Shown: positions 56,478 through 64,000 of the stretch, in pieces
How the letters are laid out: each line of letters opens with the position of its first letter
How positions within the stretch are numbered: the stretch's first letter is position 1
DNA from: Streptomyces sclerotialus
GTDB taxonomy: Bacteria > Actinomycetota > Actinomycetes > Streptomycetales > Streptomycetaceae
DNA: 64,000 nt
Assembly (NCBI GenBank): GCA_000719105.1
Contig: JODX01000006.1
Location: forward strand, 62,001 to 126,000
Reading direction: 5' to 3'
The notes under the pieces: model-generated
What the model saw: the letters and a program-made list of their open reading frames with translations, nothing else
What the model was told of the DNA's origin: nothing
Databases searched by the model: none
Position numbers and translations under genes: made by a program

Positions 56478-56588
56478 AGCGAAGGGGAGTAGTCCCGCGA
56501 ACCGCTGGTCGACACACTGGGCACCCACGGGTACCCCGGCCACCGGGCCGTCGCCCACCGGGCAGCGGCGGACGAGACCTTCGGCCAA
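56478..56588 (+). ncRNA. yybP-ykoY manganese riboswitch
   Basis: GCGAAGGGGAGTAG at 56479 matches the conserved 5' side of the yybP-ykoY class, and GACGAGACCTTCGGCC at 56571 matches its 3' side. CGAAGG (56480-56485) pairs with CCTTCG (56578-56583) as helix P1, enclosing a variable arm with GC-rich hairpins. It lies about 120 bases before a GDT1-family Mn2+ transporter gene, the classic target. Mn2+ binding is expected to turn the gene on. Confidence 0.85.
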
Positions 56589-56708
56589 GGCATGCACCGG
56601 CCGCACCACCATGCGGCCGGCCCCGTCGTGCCGGGCCGAACGGTTCCTCCCGACGCCCCCTGGGTGCCGCCCGAGCCGCACGGCCCGGCCCCAGCAGAAA
56701 GCACCGGC

Positions 56709-57290
56709 ATGACTCTCGACCCCCTGGCGATCCTCACCGCCTTCGGGCTGATCTTCCTCGCGGAACTCCCCGACAAGACCATGTTCGCCTCCCTGGCCAT
56801 GGGCACCCGCATGCGGCCGCTGTACGTCTGGTTCGGCACCTCCACCGCCTTCGTCGTGCACGTTGCCGTCGCGGTCGGCGCCGGCAGCCTGCTCGGCCTG
56901 CTCCCCGCCATGGCCGTCAAGCTCGTCTCCGCCGCCCTGTTCGCGTTCGGCGCCTTCGTCCTGCTGCGCGGCGGGGACGACGATGACGAGGACGGCGCCG
57001 CCAAGACCGTCACCGGCTTCTGGCCCGTATACACCACCGCCTTCATGGCCGTCTTCATCAGCGAATGGGGCGACCTCACCCAGATCACCACCGCCAACCT
57101 CGCCGCGACCAACGGCTGGCTGTCCACCGCCATCGGCTCCGTCCTCGCCCTGGTCTCCGTCTCCGCCCTCGCCCTGCTGGTCGGCCGCTTCATCGCCCAG
57201 CGCGTCCCCCTCAAGACCGTCCAGCGCATCGGCGCCCTGTGCATGGCGGGCCTGGCCATCTGGACCCTCATCGAGGCATTCACCGGCTGA
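56709..57290 (+). CDS. GDT1/TMEM165 (UPF0016) family manganese exporter
   Basis: This 193-residue membrane protein has six predicted helices in two inverted repeats. The family signature occurs twice: AELPDKTM in helix 1 (Pro in place of the usual Gly) and SEWGDLTQ in helix 4. An acidic loop GGDDDDEDG separates the halves. Bacterial members (MneA-type) export Mn2+, which agrees with the upstream yybP-ykoY riboswitch. The leader 56397-56708 holds no other gene. ATG 56709 is the only start that keeps the first signature. Confidence 0.93.
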   Translation: MTLDPLAILTAFGLIFLAELPDKTMFASLAMGTRMRPLYVWFGTSTAFVVHVAVAVGAGSLLGLLPAMAVKLVSAALFAFGAFVLLRGGDDDDEDGAAKTVTGFWPVYTTAFMAVFISEWGDLTQITTANLAATNGWLSTAIGSVLALVSVSALALLVGRFIAQRVPLKTVQRIGALCMAGLAIWTLIEAFTG

Positions 57291-57361
57291 CCCGAAGCAC
57301 TCCGCCGGCACGCGACGGGCGCCACACCCGGCCTGCAACCCCGTCGGTGACAATCGGGTGC

Positions 57362-58288
57362 ATGCCGGAGTACGCCTCGCTCACCACACTCGACGCGCTC
57401 CTCGCCGATCTGCGGGTCGGCGAGGCGCGGCGGCGCCAGCTGACGATGGTCCGCGGGGAGCTGCAGCGGGCCCTGGCCCGGGACGGACTGCCCGTGGGCG
57501 CCCGGCGCAGCCTGCGGCGCCTGCTCGAGAAGGAGGCGCTGGCGACGTACCTGCGGCTGGCGGAGTCCGGCGCACTGCGCGCCCGGCAGACGGCCGGCGG
57601 CTACCCGCCCACCTCGCAGGCCACCAACGAGGCCCGCCTGCAGTGCCTGCACCTGCTGCGCAAGGCATACGGTCTGCCACCGCTGCGGCTGGGCTCCGGC
57701 GGCCGGGTACCGCTCCGGCCCACCCCTGACCACGGCACCCTGGCGGCCCTGCGCCGCCAGCTCGACCAGCACCTCGCCGGAGCCATGTCACCAGGGCTGA
57801 CCCGGCTCACCGCCCTGCTCGCCCTGGTTCTGGACGCGGCCCCGCGCGCCGGGGAACTGACCGCGCTGCGCCTGTCCCACCTCGCCGACGGCAACCAGGC
57901 GATATACATCCAGCGACGCCCGCAGCGCGGCACGAGCCGCACGGACAACGCCTGGTACCCGCTCTCCCCCGTCGGCCGGGCCGCCCTGGAGCGCTGGCTC
58001 GCGGTACGTGCGCAGCTGGTCGCCCAGGCCCACGGCACCAGCCGGCTCTGGGTCAGCCTGGCCGTCAACCACGCCGGCACCCCGCCCGGGGACGGCCCGG
58101 CCGTACTGCGCCCGCCCGGCATGCCCCTGGAGGAAAAGGGCCTCCTCCTCAGCTACCGCGCCGGCCGCGCCCGCCACGGCCTGGCCGGGCTGCTGCCGCC
58201 CAAACTGGAACAGCTCCGCCGCGCCGTCCTCGACCAGGCCCCACCCCTCCCCCTGCCGGACGACGCCCCGCCCGCATCCACCGGGTAG
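57362..58288 (+). CDS. Tyrosine-recombinase-like protein without clear catalytic tyrosine
   Basis: This 308-residue protein looks like a phage-integrase-fold protein: an N-terminal helical part (~1-100), then LTALLALVLDAAPRAGELTALRLSHLADG with the first catalytic arginine, and a C-terminal domain with LSPVGRAALERWLAVRAQLV. The second box is only ARHGLAGLLPPK and no tyrosine follows, so recombination activity is doubtful. No attachment repeats or tRNA gene flank it. It may be a DNA-binding derivative of a recombinase. Confidence 0.6.
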   Translation: MPEYASLTTLDALLADLRVGEARRRQLTMVRGELQRALARDGLPVGARRSLRRLLEKEALATYLRLAESGALRARQTAGGYPPTSQATNEARLQCLHLLRKAYGLPPLRLGSGGRVPLRPTPDHGTLAALRRQLDQHLAGAMSPGLTRLTALLALVLDAAPRAGELTALRLSHLADGNQAIYIQRRPQRGTSRTDNAWYPLSPVGRAALERWLAVRAQLVAQAHGTSRLWVSLAVNHAGTPPGDGPAVLRPPGMPLEEKGLLLSYRAGRARHGLAGLLPPKLEQLRRAVLDQAPPLPLPDDAPPASTG

Positions 58289-58346
58289 ACCCCCTCCCCT
58301 TGCCGCTGTTCTTGTCGGGTGACGGGGAGCAGCGGGCTGGGCCGAT

Positions 58347-58414
58347 GGGCCTGTTATAACGCGCAAGGCGTCCAGCGGAAGGAGCATCGAGGACTTGCCC
58401 AAGGGCCTGTTATA
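58347..58414. repeat. Two copies of GGGCCTGTTATA
   Basis: GGGCCTGTTATA occurs at 58347-58358 and again at 58403-58414, 56 bp apart, in the spacer after the recombinase-like gene. The TTATA core is rare in this DNA, so the pair is more likely a protein site or element end than chance. Confidence 0.6.
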
Positions 58415-58434
58415 CCCGTCGGCCGCATGTCGCC

Positions 58435-58478
58435 GGCCCGGTCCCCGAGCACGCGGAAGCGTGCTCGGGGACCGGGCC
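58435..58478. terminator. Strong terminator after the drug efflux gene
   Basis: A perfect 20-bp stem (GGCCCGGTCCCCGAGCACGC at 58435-58454, complement at 58459-58478) with a GGAA loop lies between the convergent recombinase-like and efflux genes. Confidence 0.92.
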
Positions 58479-58529
58479 GGATCTCTGACAGCGCCCTGAC
58501 CAGGTCAGTTCACCGCGCCGCTCGGGTTG

Positions 58530-60203
58530 TCAGCGGTCCGCCCGTGTGCCCTCCCCGGTCCCGGAACCGGACCCCGCGGCAACCGCACGCTCCTCGGAAG
58601 CCGAGAGCGGGGCGCCCTCGGCGGCTGTCGCCGGAGCGGCGGCCGGGACCGCGCTCTCGGCCACGCCCTCCAAGGAGGTGCGCAGCGGCACTTCCTTCAT
58701 CAGCACGATGGCGATCAGTGCGATCAGCGCGATCGGCGCGGTGATGAGGAAGACGACGCCCGTGGCGTGGCCGTAGGAGTCCTGCACGACCGCGGCGATC
58801 GGGGCGGGCAGCGTGCCGACGTCGGGCAGCGAGTCCCCACCGGACGCCTTGACGCCCAGCTCGGCCAGTCCGTCGGCCATGTAGGTGCTGACCTTGGAGG
58901 CGAGCACCGCGCCCAGTACCGAGACGCCGATCGCGCCGCCGAGGCTGCGGAAGAAGGCCACCACCGAGCTGGCGACGCCCAGTTCGTGCACGGGCACCGT
59001 GTTCTGCACGGCGAGGACCAGGTTCTGCATCGTCATGCCGACGCCACAGCCGATGAGGAACATGTAGACGGCGAGCAGGCCGTACGCCGTGTCGGCGCGG
59101 GCGGTCCCCATGAGGGCCAGACCGGCGATGACCAGCACACCGCCGACCACCAGGTAGCGCTTCCAGCGGCCGGACGCGGTGATGAGCCGGCCGACGACGG
59201 TGGAGGAGATCACCAGGCCGAGGATCATCGGCAGGGTCATCACACCGGCCATGGTCGGCGAGTCACCCCGGGCGATCTGGAAGTACTGGCTGAGGAACAC
59301 GGTCCCGCCGAACATGGCGGTACCCACCGCGAGGCTGGCCACGACGGACAGGGTCAGGGTGCTGTTGCGGAACAGGTGCAGCGGGATGATCGGCTCGGCG
59401 GCCTTCCCTTCCGCCAGCACGAACAGCACGGCGAGGACGAGGGCGCCGCCCACCATCGCCGCGGTCTGCCAGGACCACCAGCCGAAGTTGTCACCGGCCA
59501 GCGAGACCCAGATGAGCAGCAGCGACACCGAGGCCGCGACGAGTACCGCGCCCAGGTAGTCGACCTTGACCTTGCGGGTGGCGAGCGGGAGCCGCAGGGT
59601 GCGCTGGAGCACGATCAGCGCGGCGAGGGCGAAGGGGACCCCGACGTAGAAGCACCAGCGCCAGCCCAGCCAGGAGGTGTCGACGATGACGCCGCCCAGC
59701 AGCGGGCCGCCGATCGTGCCCACCGCCATGACGGCACCGAGATACCCGTTGTACCGGCCGCGCTCCCGGGGCGGGATGATCGAGGCGATGATGACCTGGG
59801 CCAGTGCGGTCAGACCGCCGGCGCCGAGGCCCTGCACCACGCGGAAGGCGATCAGCATGCCGACGCTCTGCGAGAGGCCGGCCGCCGCCGAGCCCAGGAT
59901 GAAGACGGCGAGGGAGAGCTGCACGAGCAGCTTCTTGCTGGTGAGGTCGGCGAGCTTGCCCCAGATGGGTGTGGAGACGGTGGTGGCCAGCAGGGTGCTG
60001 GTCACCACCCAGGTGTAGCCGGACTGGCTGCCGTCCAGGTCCGAGATGATTCGCGGCAGGGCGTTGGACACGACCGTGCTCGAGAGGATGGCCACGAAGA
60101 GGCCGAGCAGAAGCCCCGAGAGGGCCTCCATGATCTGCCGGTGCGTCATCGGCGCCCCGTCGGCGGGCGCCTGTGGGACGCCCGCGCTCTGCTGCTGTGC
60201 CAC
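58530..60203 (-). CDS. MFS multidrug efflux transporter (EmrB/QacA type)
   Basis: This 557-residue DHA2-family antiporter has 14 predicted helices. Motif A (GKLADLTSKK), motif C-like AVGTIGGPLLGGVI and the 14-helix C-terminal part are typical. A charged, Ala-rich tail follows the last helix. The GTG at 60203 is used, with GAAGAGAAG upstream. The MarR gene lies 149 bases upstream on the same strand and probably represses both. Confidence 0.92.
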   Translation of the reverse strand: MAQQQSAGVPQAPADGAPMTHRQIMEALSGLLLGLFVAILSSTVVSNALPRIISDLDGSQSGYTWVVTSTLLATTVSTPIWGKLADLTSKKLLVQLSLAVFILGSAAAGLSQSVGMLIAFRVVQGLGAGGLTALAQVIIASIIPPRERGRYNGYLGAVMAVGTIGGPLLGGVIVDTSWLGWRWCFYVGVPFALAALIVLQRTLRLPLATRKVKVDYLGAVLVAASVSLLLIWVSLAGDNFGWWSWQTAAMVGGALVLAVLFVLAEGKAAEPIIPLHLFRNSTLTLSVVASLAVGTAMFGGTVFLSQYFQIARGDSPTMAGVMTLPMILGLVISSTVVGRLITASGRWKRYLVVGGVLVIAGLALMGTARADTAYGLLAVYMFLIGCGVGMTMQNLVLAVQNTVPVHELGVASSVVAFFRSLGGAIGVSVLGAVLASKVSTYMADGLAELGVKASGGDSLPDVGTLPAPIAAVVQDSYGHATGVVFLITAPIALIALIAIVLMKEVPLRTSLEGVAESAVPAAAPATAAEGAPLSASEERAVAAGSGSGTGEGTRADR

Positions 60204-60352
60204 GTGCTTGTCTTCTCTTCCCCTTGGATCCCGCGGGTGTGCGGGTGATCGGGCCGTCGAGGTGTGCGGTCCGGGTGTCGGCCGGACCGTGTGTGCATGG
60301 GATGCGTCCCGGCGGGACGTGGAAAGTGACCGGGTGCGGCGGCGCTCCGGGC

Positions 60353-60877
60353 TCAGGCGCGGAGGCCGGAGGTCAGGGGCGCCTGGCCCCCGCTGCGGAG
60401 CGCCGCGTCGACACGTTCGACGAGCGTGTCGGACGGGATGTCCTCCTCCGCGGCGAGTCCGCCCTGCAGGCGTTCCAGCAGGACGGCAAGAGCGCTCAGT
60501 TGCTCCGGTGACCAGTCGGCGGTGGCCCTGGCGATGAGGTCGTTGCGGGCCTCGCCGAGTACTTCCGTCAAGGCGGTGCCCTGCTCGGTGATGCCGATCA
60601 GGCACGACCTGCGGTCCTGCGGGTTGGCCCGGCGCGTCACCGTTCCCTGCCGCTCCAGCTGGGCCATCTGCCGGCTGACCACCGAGATGTCGAGGTCCAG
60701 ATGGTCGGCGAGTTCGGTCATCCGCATCTCACCGCACCGGGCGAGGATGGCGAGCGCCGCCGAGTGGGCCCCGAGCCCTCGAGGGAGGCTCCGCCACAGT
60801 CGCCGCCGGATGATGTTGACCGCCGCGAGCTGACCGACGACGTTCTTGAGGGCCTCCTCGCGTGTGGTGCTGGCCAT
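60353..60877 (-). CDS. MarR family transcriptional regulator
   Basis: This 174-residue regulator has the winged helix MRMTELADHLDLDISVVSRQMAQLERQGTVTRRANPQDRRSCLI and flanking dimerisation helices. It heads a two-gene unit with the efflux pump. Two TTGC-N5-GCAA palindromes upstream of ATG 60877 are its likely binding sites. Confidence 0.93.
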   Translation of the reverse strand: MASTTREEALKNVVGQLAAVNIIRRRLWRSLPRGLGAHSAALAILARCGEMRMTELADHLDLDISVVSRQMAQLERQGTVTRRANPQDRRSCLIGITEQGTALTEVLGEARNDLIARATADWSPEQLSALAVLLERLQGGLAAEEDIPSDTLVERVDAALRSGGQAPLTSGLRA

Positions 60878-60941
60878 TGACTCCGTCTTCCGCCGTAGGC
60901 GGCACGGGCCCGGTCACACCTGACGCCCAGCCGTCATTTGA

Positions 60942-60981
60942 TTGCTTGCGGCAAACATAACACAGTCGTTGCCTCAAGCAA
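60942..60981 (-). promoter_or_regulatory. Twin MarR operators
   Basis: TTGC-TTGCG-GCAA (60942-60954) and TTGC-CTCAA-GCAA (60969-60981) are two copies of a TTGC-N5-GCAA palindrome with centres 27 bp apart. On the minus strand TTGCTT and TATGTT between and within them look like a promoter, so a bound repressor would cover it. Confidence 0.75.
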
Positions 60982-61234
60982 CCATTGGGCGGGAGGCGCC
61001 GCCGGGGAGCCGCGGACACCTGATCATCGGTGGACCGACGCGGTGAGGTGGCGCAATCCGGAACGGACGCCGCCACCCAGCGGGCACTCGTCGACCGGTA
61101 CGGCGCGGCGCCCGAGGGGAGCACCGGCCGGCGGACATCACCGGCCGCACCCCGGTGCACCTCGACGATTTACCACCGGCCGCTGAGCTGTGTTACGCTA
61201 TCGGTGTTGCAGTTGTGGTACCCATGAACCTATG

Positions 61235-61268
61235 TGCACCTGACGGAAATGTTTCTCCCTCAGGTGCA
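61235..61268 (+). promoter_or_regulatory. Hairpin in the cold-shock gene leader
   Basis: TGCACCTGA (61235-61243) pairs perfectly with TCAGGTGCA (61260-61268) around a 16-base loop, 55 bases before the start codon. Cold-shock genes often carry structured leaders that control translation by temperature. Confidence 0.65.
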
Positions 61269-61323
61269 TTATTTGTTTTCCGGCATCTCCGGATGGGGCC
61301 TCTGCCTACAGAAGGAGAAGTTC

Positions 61324-61527
61324 ATGGCACAGGGAACCGTGAAGTGGTTCAACTCTGAAAAGGGTTTCGGCTTCATCCAGCAGGACGGCGGCGGCCCCGA
61401 CGTCTTCGCCCACTACTCGAACATCGCGACGCAGGGCTTCCGTGAGCTCCAGGAGGGCCAGCGGGTTTCCTTCGACGTCACGCAGGGCCAGAAGGGTCCG
61501 CAGGCGGAGAACATCGTCCCCGCCTGA
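61324..61527 (+). CDS. Cold-shock protein (CspA family)
   Basis: This 67-residue single OB-fold RNA chaperone has RNP1 KGFGFIQQ and RNP2 VFAHYSNI. It begins [17 protein letters not shown], as do Streptomyces Csp proteins. AGAAGGAGAAG precedes ATG 61324. It is followed by a terminator hairpin and then a DEAD-box helicase gene, which together would remodel RNA structure in the cold. Confidence 0.97.
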   Translation: MAQGTVKWFNSEKGFGFIQQDGGGPDVFAHYSNIATQGFRELQEGQRVSFDVTQGQKGPQAENIVPA

Positions 61528-61549
61528 TCGCCGGACGCGTATTCACCGG

Positions 61550-61587
61550 CCGGGGTCCGCACCGTCATGGTGCGGACCCCGGTTTGT
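61550..61587 (+). terminator. Terminator between cold-shock and helicase genes
   Basis: CCGGGGTCCGCACC (61550-61563) pairs with GGTGCGGACCCCGG (61569-61582) around a GTCAT loop, followed by TTTGT. It would end most cold-shock transcripts while read-through reaches the helicase gene 28 bases on. Confidence 0.85.
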
Positions 61588-61614
61588 GCTGTTTCCAGGA
61601 AGGCAGATAACTGC

Positions 61615-63345
61615 ATGTCCCGCAGGCCCCAGAAGCCGAACCGGCGCGCCTCGTCGCCGCCGCCGTCCACCTCGTCACCGAGGGAATTCCGGCTGCCGGA
61701 GAACACGACGCCCGCACTTCCCGCCATCGAGGACTTCGCCGGTCTGAGCCTGCCCGCGGCGCTGCTGAAGACCCTCACCGCGCAGGGCGTGACCACCCCC
61801 TTCCCCATCCAGGCCGCCACCCTGCCCAACTCGCTCGCCGGCCGTGACCTGCTGGGACGGGGGCGCACGGGCTCCGGCAAGACCCTCGCGTTCGGGCTGG
61901 CGCTCCTGGCCCGCACGGCCGGACTGCGTGCGGAACCCAGGACACCCCTCGCCCTCGTGCTGGTGCCCACCCGCGAACTCGCCCAGCAGGTGACGGACGC
62001 GCTGACCCCCTACGCGACGGCGGTGAACCTCCGGCTGGCCACCGTGGTCGGCGGGCTGTCCATCACCAAACAGGCCGCTACGCTCCGGCGCGGCGCCGAG
62101 GTCCTGGTCGCCACTCCCGGCAGGCTCAACGACCTCGTGGAACGCGGGGACTGCGGGCTCGACCAGGTACGCATCACGGTGCTGGACGAAGCCGACCAGA
62201 TGACCGACATGGGCTTCCTGCCGCAGATCACCAAGCTGATCCAGCAAGTGCGGCCCGACGGACAGCGCATGCTCTTCTCGGCCACCCTGGACCACAACAT
62301 CGACCGCCTGGTGCAGCGCTTCCTGACCGACCCCGTGGTGCACTCCGTGGACCCGTCCGCGGGAGCGGTGACCACCATGGAGCACCACCTGCTCCATGTG
62401 CAGGACGAGACCGACAAGAAGGCCGTCACCACGCGCATCGCGGCCCGTGACGGCCGGGTCATCCTCTTCCTCGACACCAAGAGGTCCGCCGACCGGCTCG
62501 CCAAGCGGCTCCTGGCCGTCGGTGTCCGCGCGGCGGCACTGCACGGAGGCCGCTCCCAGCCGCAGCGCACCCGCACCCTGGAACAGTTCAAGAACGGCCA
62601 GGTCACCGCCCTGGTGGCGACGAACGTCGCGGCCCGGGGCATACACGTCGACGACCTCGACCTCGTCGTGAACGTCGATCCCCCCGCCGACCACAAGGAC
62701 TACCTCCACCGGGGCGGCCGCACGGCCCGCGCCGGCGGCTCCGGCAGCGTGGTCACGCTGGTCCTGCCCGACCAGAAACGGGACGTCACCCGGCTCATGT
62801 CGGACGCCGGCATCCGCCCCCGGACGGCCCGCGTCACATCGAGCGACGCGGAACTGGCCGCCATCACCGGCGCCCGCGAGCCCTCCGGCGTGGCCGTCAC
62901 CATCGAGGTCCCGCAGCCGTCGGCGCCGACGGCGTCCCGCCCGGACCGGAAGACCGGCGCCAAGCCCGGCAGGCGATCCGGCCGTCGACGCCGGGACGGC
63001 GGCGGGACCGAAACGGCGACGGACTCCGCCACCAGGCCGGGGAGCCGGGGCTCCGACCGCCGGGCCACGGCCGGCGCGACGGCGTCCGGTGGCACCTCCG
63101 CGACCGGCAAGCGCGGTTCCGCCCGCCGGACGGGATCCGGTGGCACGGACGGTGCCACCGGAGCGGGCGGCCGCGGCTCCGACCGCCGGTCCGCGGCCGG
63201 CGCGGCGACCGGAGCTGCCTCCGGCAGGGCTGACCGCGGAACCGGCCGGCGGACGGCGGCCGGCAAGACCACGGGCGGCACCGTCGGGACCGGCGGCCGC
63301 GGCTCCGACCGCCGCGGCCGCCGCCCCCGGACCTCCGCCACCTGA
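61615..63345 (+). CDS. DEAD-box RNA helicase
   Basis: This 576-residue RNA helicase has the Q motif region PFPIQAATLP, motif I GRTGSGKT, Ia VPTRELAQQV, motif II VLDEADQM (DEAD variant DEAD), motif III FSATL and motifs V-VI ATNVAARGIHV and HRGGRTARAG. The C-terminal ~150 residues are a basic, low-complexity tail with repeats of GGRGSDRR, likely RNA-binding. ATG 61615 follows AGGAAGG. It sits just downstream of the cold-shock gene terminator and may be expressed by read-through. Confidence 0.95.
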   Translation: MSRRPQKPNRRASSPPPSTSSPREFRLPENTTPALPAIEDFAGLSLPAALLKTLTAQGVTTPFPIQAATLPNSLAGRDLLGRGRTGSGKTLAFGLALLARTAGLRAEPRTPLALVLVPTRELAQQVTDALTPYATAVNLRLATVVGGLSITKQAATLRRGAEVLVATPGRLNDLVERGDCGLDQVRITVLDEADQMTDMGFLPQITKLIQQVRPDGQRMLFSATLDHNIDRLVQRFLTDPVVHSVDPSAGAVTTMEHHLLHVQDETDKKAVTTRIAARDGRVILFLDTKRSADRLAKRLLAVGVRAAALHGGRSQPQRTRTLEQFKNGQVTALVATNVAARGIHVDDLDLVVNVDPPADHKDYLHRGGRTARAGGSGSVVTLVLPDQKRDVTRLMSDAGIRPRTARVTSSDAELAAITGAREPSGVAVTIEVPQPSAPTASRPDRKTGAKPGRRSGRRRRDGGGTETATDSATRPGSRGSDRRATAGATASGGTSATGKRGSARRTGSGGTDGATGAGGRGSDRRSAAGAATGAASGRADRGTGRRTAAGKTTGGTVGTGGRGSDRRGRRPRTSAT

Positions 63346-63447
63346 GCCGCATCGGACGACTCGGCCCTGATGACGGCCTCGGTCACGAACCTCCGTGACA
63401 ACCTCTCGCAGGCGTTCGTCCCGGCGGCTTGTGGCTGAAGCGATCGG

Positions 63448-64000
63448 TCACCGGCCGCGCCGGAGAGCCGCGGGGCCGGGGTACGTTCCGGTGGGTGTGC
63501 GCAGGGCGAGGAGGGCGACGTCGTCGTCGTTGGCGACGGGCCGGACCCGGCGCAGCAGCTGGTCGGTGAAGGAGGCCAGAGGGCGGTGGGCGAGGGCCGC
63601 GGCGTGCCGGCGGAGTCGCTGCAGGCCCTCGTCGAGGGTGTGGCCGGGTTCCTCGATCAGACCGTCGGTGTACAGCACCAGGGTCGATCCGGGCGGCAGC
63701 AGGGCGGTCGCGTCGGTGCGGGGTTTACGCACTCCGGTACCGAGCAGCAGACCGTGGCCGTCGGTGAGGTACTCGGCAAGGCCGTCGTGGCTGATCAGCA
63801 GGGGCGGCGGATGGCCGGCGTTGGTCCAGGACAGTTGCCAGTGGCCGTCGTCCGCCTCCTCGATCCGGGCGAAGATCATGGTGGCCATGGAGACGTCGGT
63901 GATGTGCAGGACCGCCTCGTCGAGCCGTTCGATGATCCGGCTGGGCGGCTCCTGCTGGGACCAGGCATAGGCCCGCAGCATGTTGCGCACCTGCGCCATG
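63448..64000 (-). CDS. SpoIIE/PP2C-type serine phosphatase, C-terminal part
   Basis: This is the last ~184 residues of a SpoIIE-family PP2C phosphatase; the gene runs off the right end. MAQVRNMLRAYAW, TMIFARIEEADDGHWQLSWTNAGHPPPLL and VLYTDGLIEEPG are the family core, with the metal-binding aspartate in YTDG. Such proteins dephosphorylate anti-sigma-factor antagonists, often with PAS or GAF sensors at the missing N-terminus. Confidence 0.92.
   Translation of the reverse strand, partial: MAQVRNMLRAYAWSQQEPPSRIIERLDEAVLHITDVSMATMIFARIEEADDGHWQLSWTNAGHPPPLLISHDGLAEYLTDGHGLLLGTGVRKPRTDATALLPPGSTLVLYTDGLIEEPGHTLDEGLQRLRRHAAALAHRPLASFTDQLLRRVRPVANDDDVALLALRTPTGTYPGPAALRRGR

Larger units (their letters stand above)
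60878..61323. other. Divergent spacer between MarR and cold-shock genes
   Basis: No gene is supported here. The left part holds the MarR operators and promoter; the right part (from about 61190) is AT-richer and carries the long leader of the cold-shock gene. Confidence 0.6.

Noticed and set aside
57362..58288. Integrative element with attachment sites
   Set aside because: There is no tRNA gene, no flanking att-like duplication of useful length and no other mobility gene next to the recombinase-like protein.

Overview
The window is high-GC actinobacterial DNA and almost certainly comes from a Streptomyces chromosome. The signs are strong G/C bias at third codon positions, many GTG and TTG starts, a mycothiol-dependent maleylpyruvate isomerase, a SARP regulator, a 2-methylisoborneol (2-MIB) operon and many two-component pairs. 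No rRNA, tRNA or CRISPR array was found. Both ends cut through genes.

Region by region. 1-5.6 kb is an accessory, defence-like stretch: a 5'-truncated modification-dependent HNH endonuclease with a phosphorothioate-DNA-binding type domain, a small partner, a DUF2075 P-loop protein, a GNAT-like protein and a decayed second copy of the DUF2075 C-terminus. 5.6-11 kb holds a giant MnxG-like multicopper oxidase and a split LigD-like pair (3'-phosphoesterase and ATP-dependent ligase). 11-18.4 kb carries a lipoprotein, N-formylglutamate amidohydrolase, a metallophosphoesterase, an MMPL exporter divergent from a SARP, and a DUF350 protein. 18.5-21.4 kb is a Fur-family repressor divergent from katG. 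21.6-29.4 kb is aromatic catabolism: 3-hydroxybenzoate 6-hydroxylase, gentisate dioxygenase, maleylpyruvate isomerase and fumarylpyruvate hydrolase in one tightly overlapped operon, divergent from an IclR regulator and a maleylacetate reductase, with an alcohol dehydrogenase/TetR pair beside it.

30.5-33.8 kb is an AraC-VOC-UvrA-like operon preceded by four heptamers on an exact 11-bp period, the layout of a SARP binding site. 33.9-37.6 kb is the 2-MIB odorant operon: family 2B encapsulin shell with a cyclic-nucleotide-binding domain, 2-MIB synthase with a cargo-loading extension, and geranyl diphosphate methyltransferase. Then come a LysE exporter, a secreted pectate lyase behind a LacI-type operator, a DUF1963 gene with an in-frame stop, GAPDH, a GlxA-type regulator, a set of ABC transporter fragments, an alpha/beta hydrolase and two histidine kinase/response regulator pairs separated by a DedA protein.

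51.4-56.4 kb is a second patchy region: a leaderless ArsR-VOC pair, 7-bp tandem repeats, an eroded hcp locus (Crp/Fnr stub and an Hcp gene with most of its middle deleted) beside an intact flavin reductase, an IS630 remnant, a tautomerase/HxlR pair and an ABC ATPase fragment. The right end has a yybP-ykoY-type manganese riboswitch before a GDT1-family Mn exporter, a recombinase-like protein, a MarR-regulated drug efflux pump, a cold-shock protein and DEAD-box helicase separated by a terminator, and the C-terminal part of a SpoIIE-type phosphatase.
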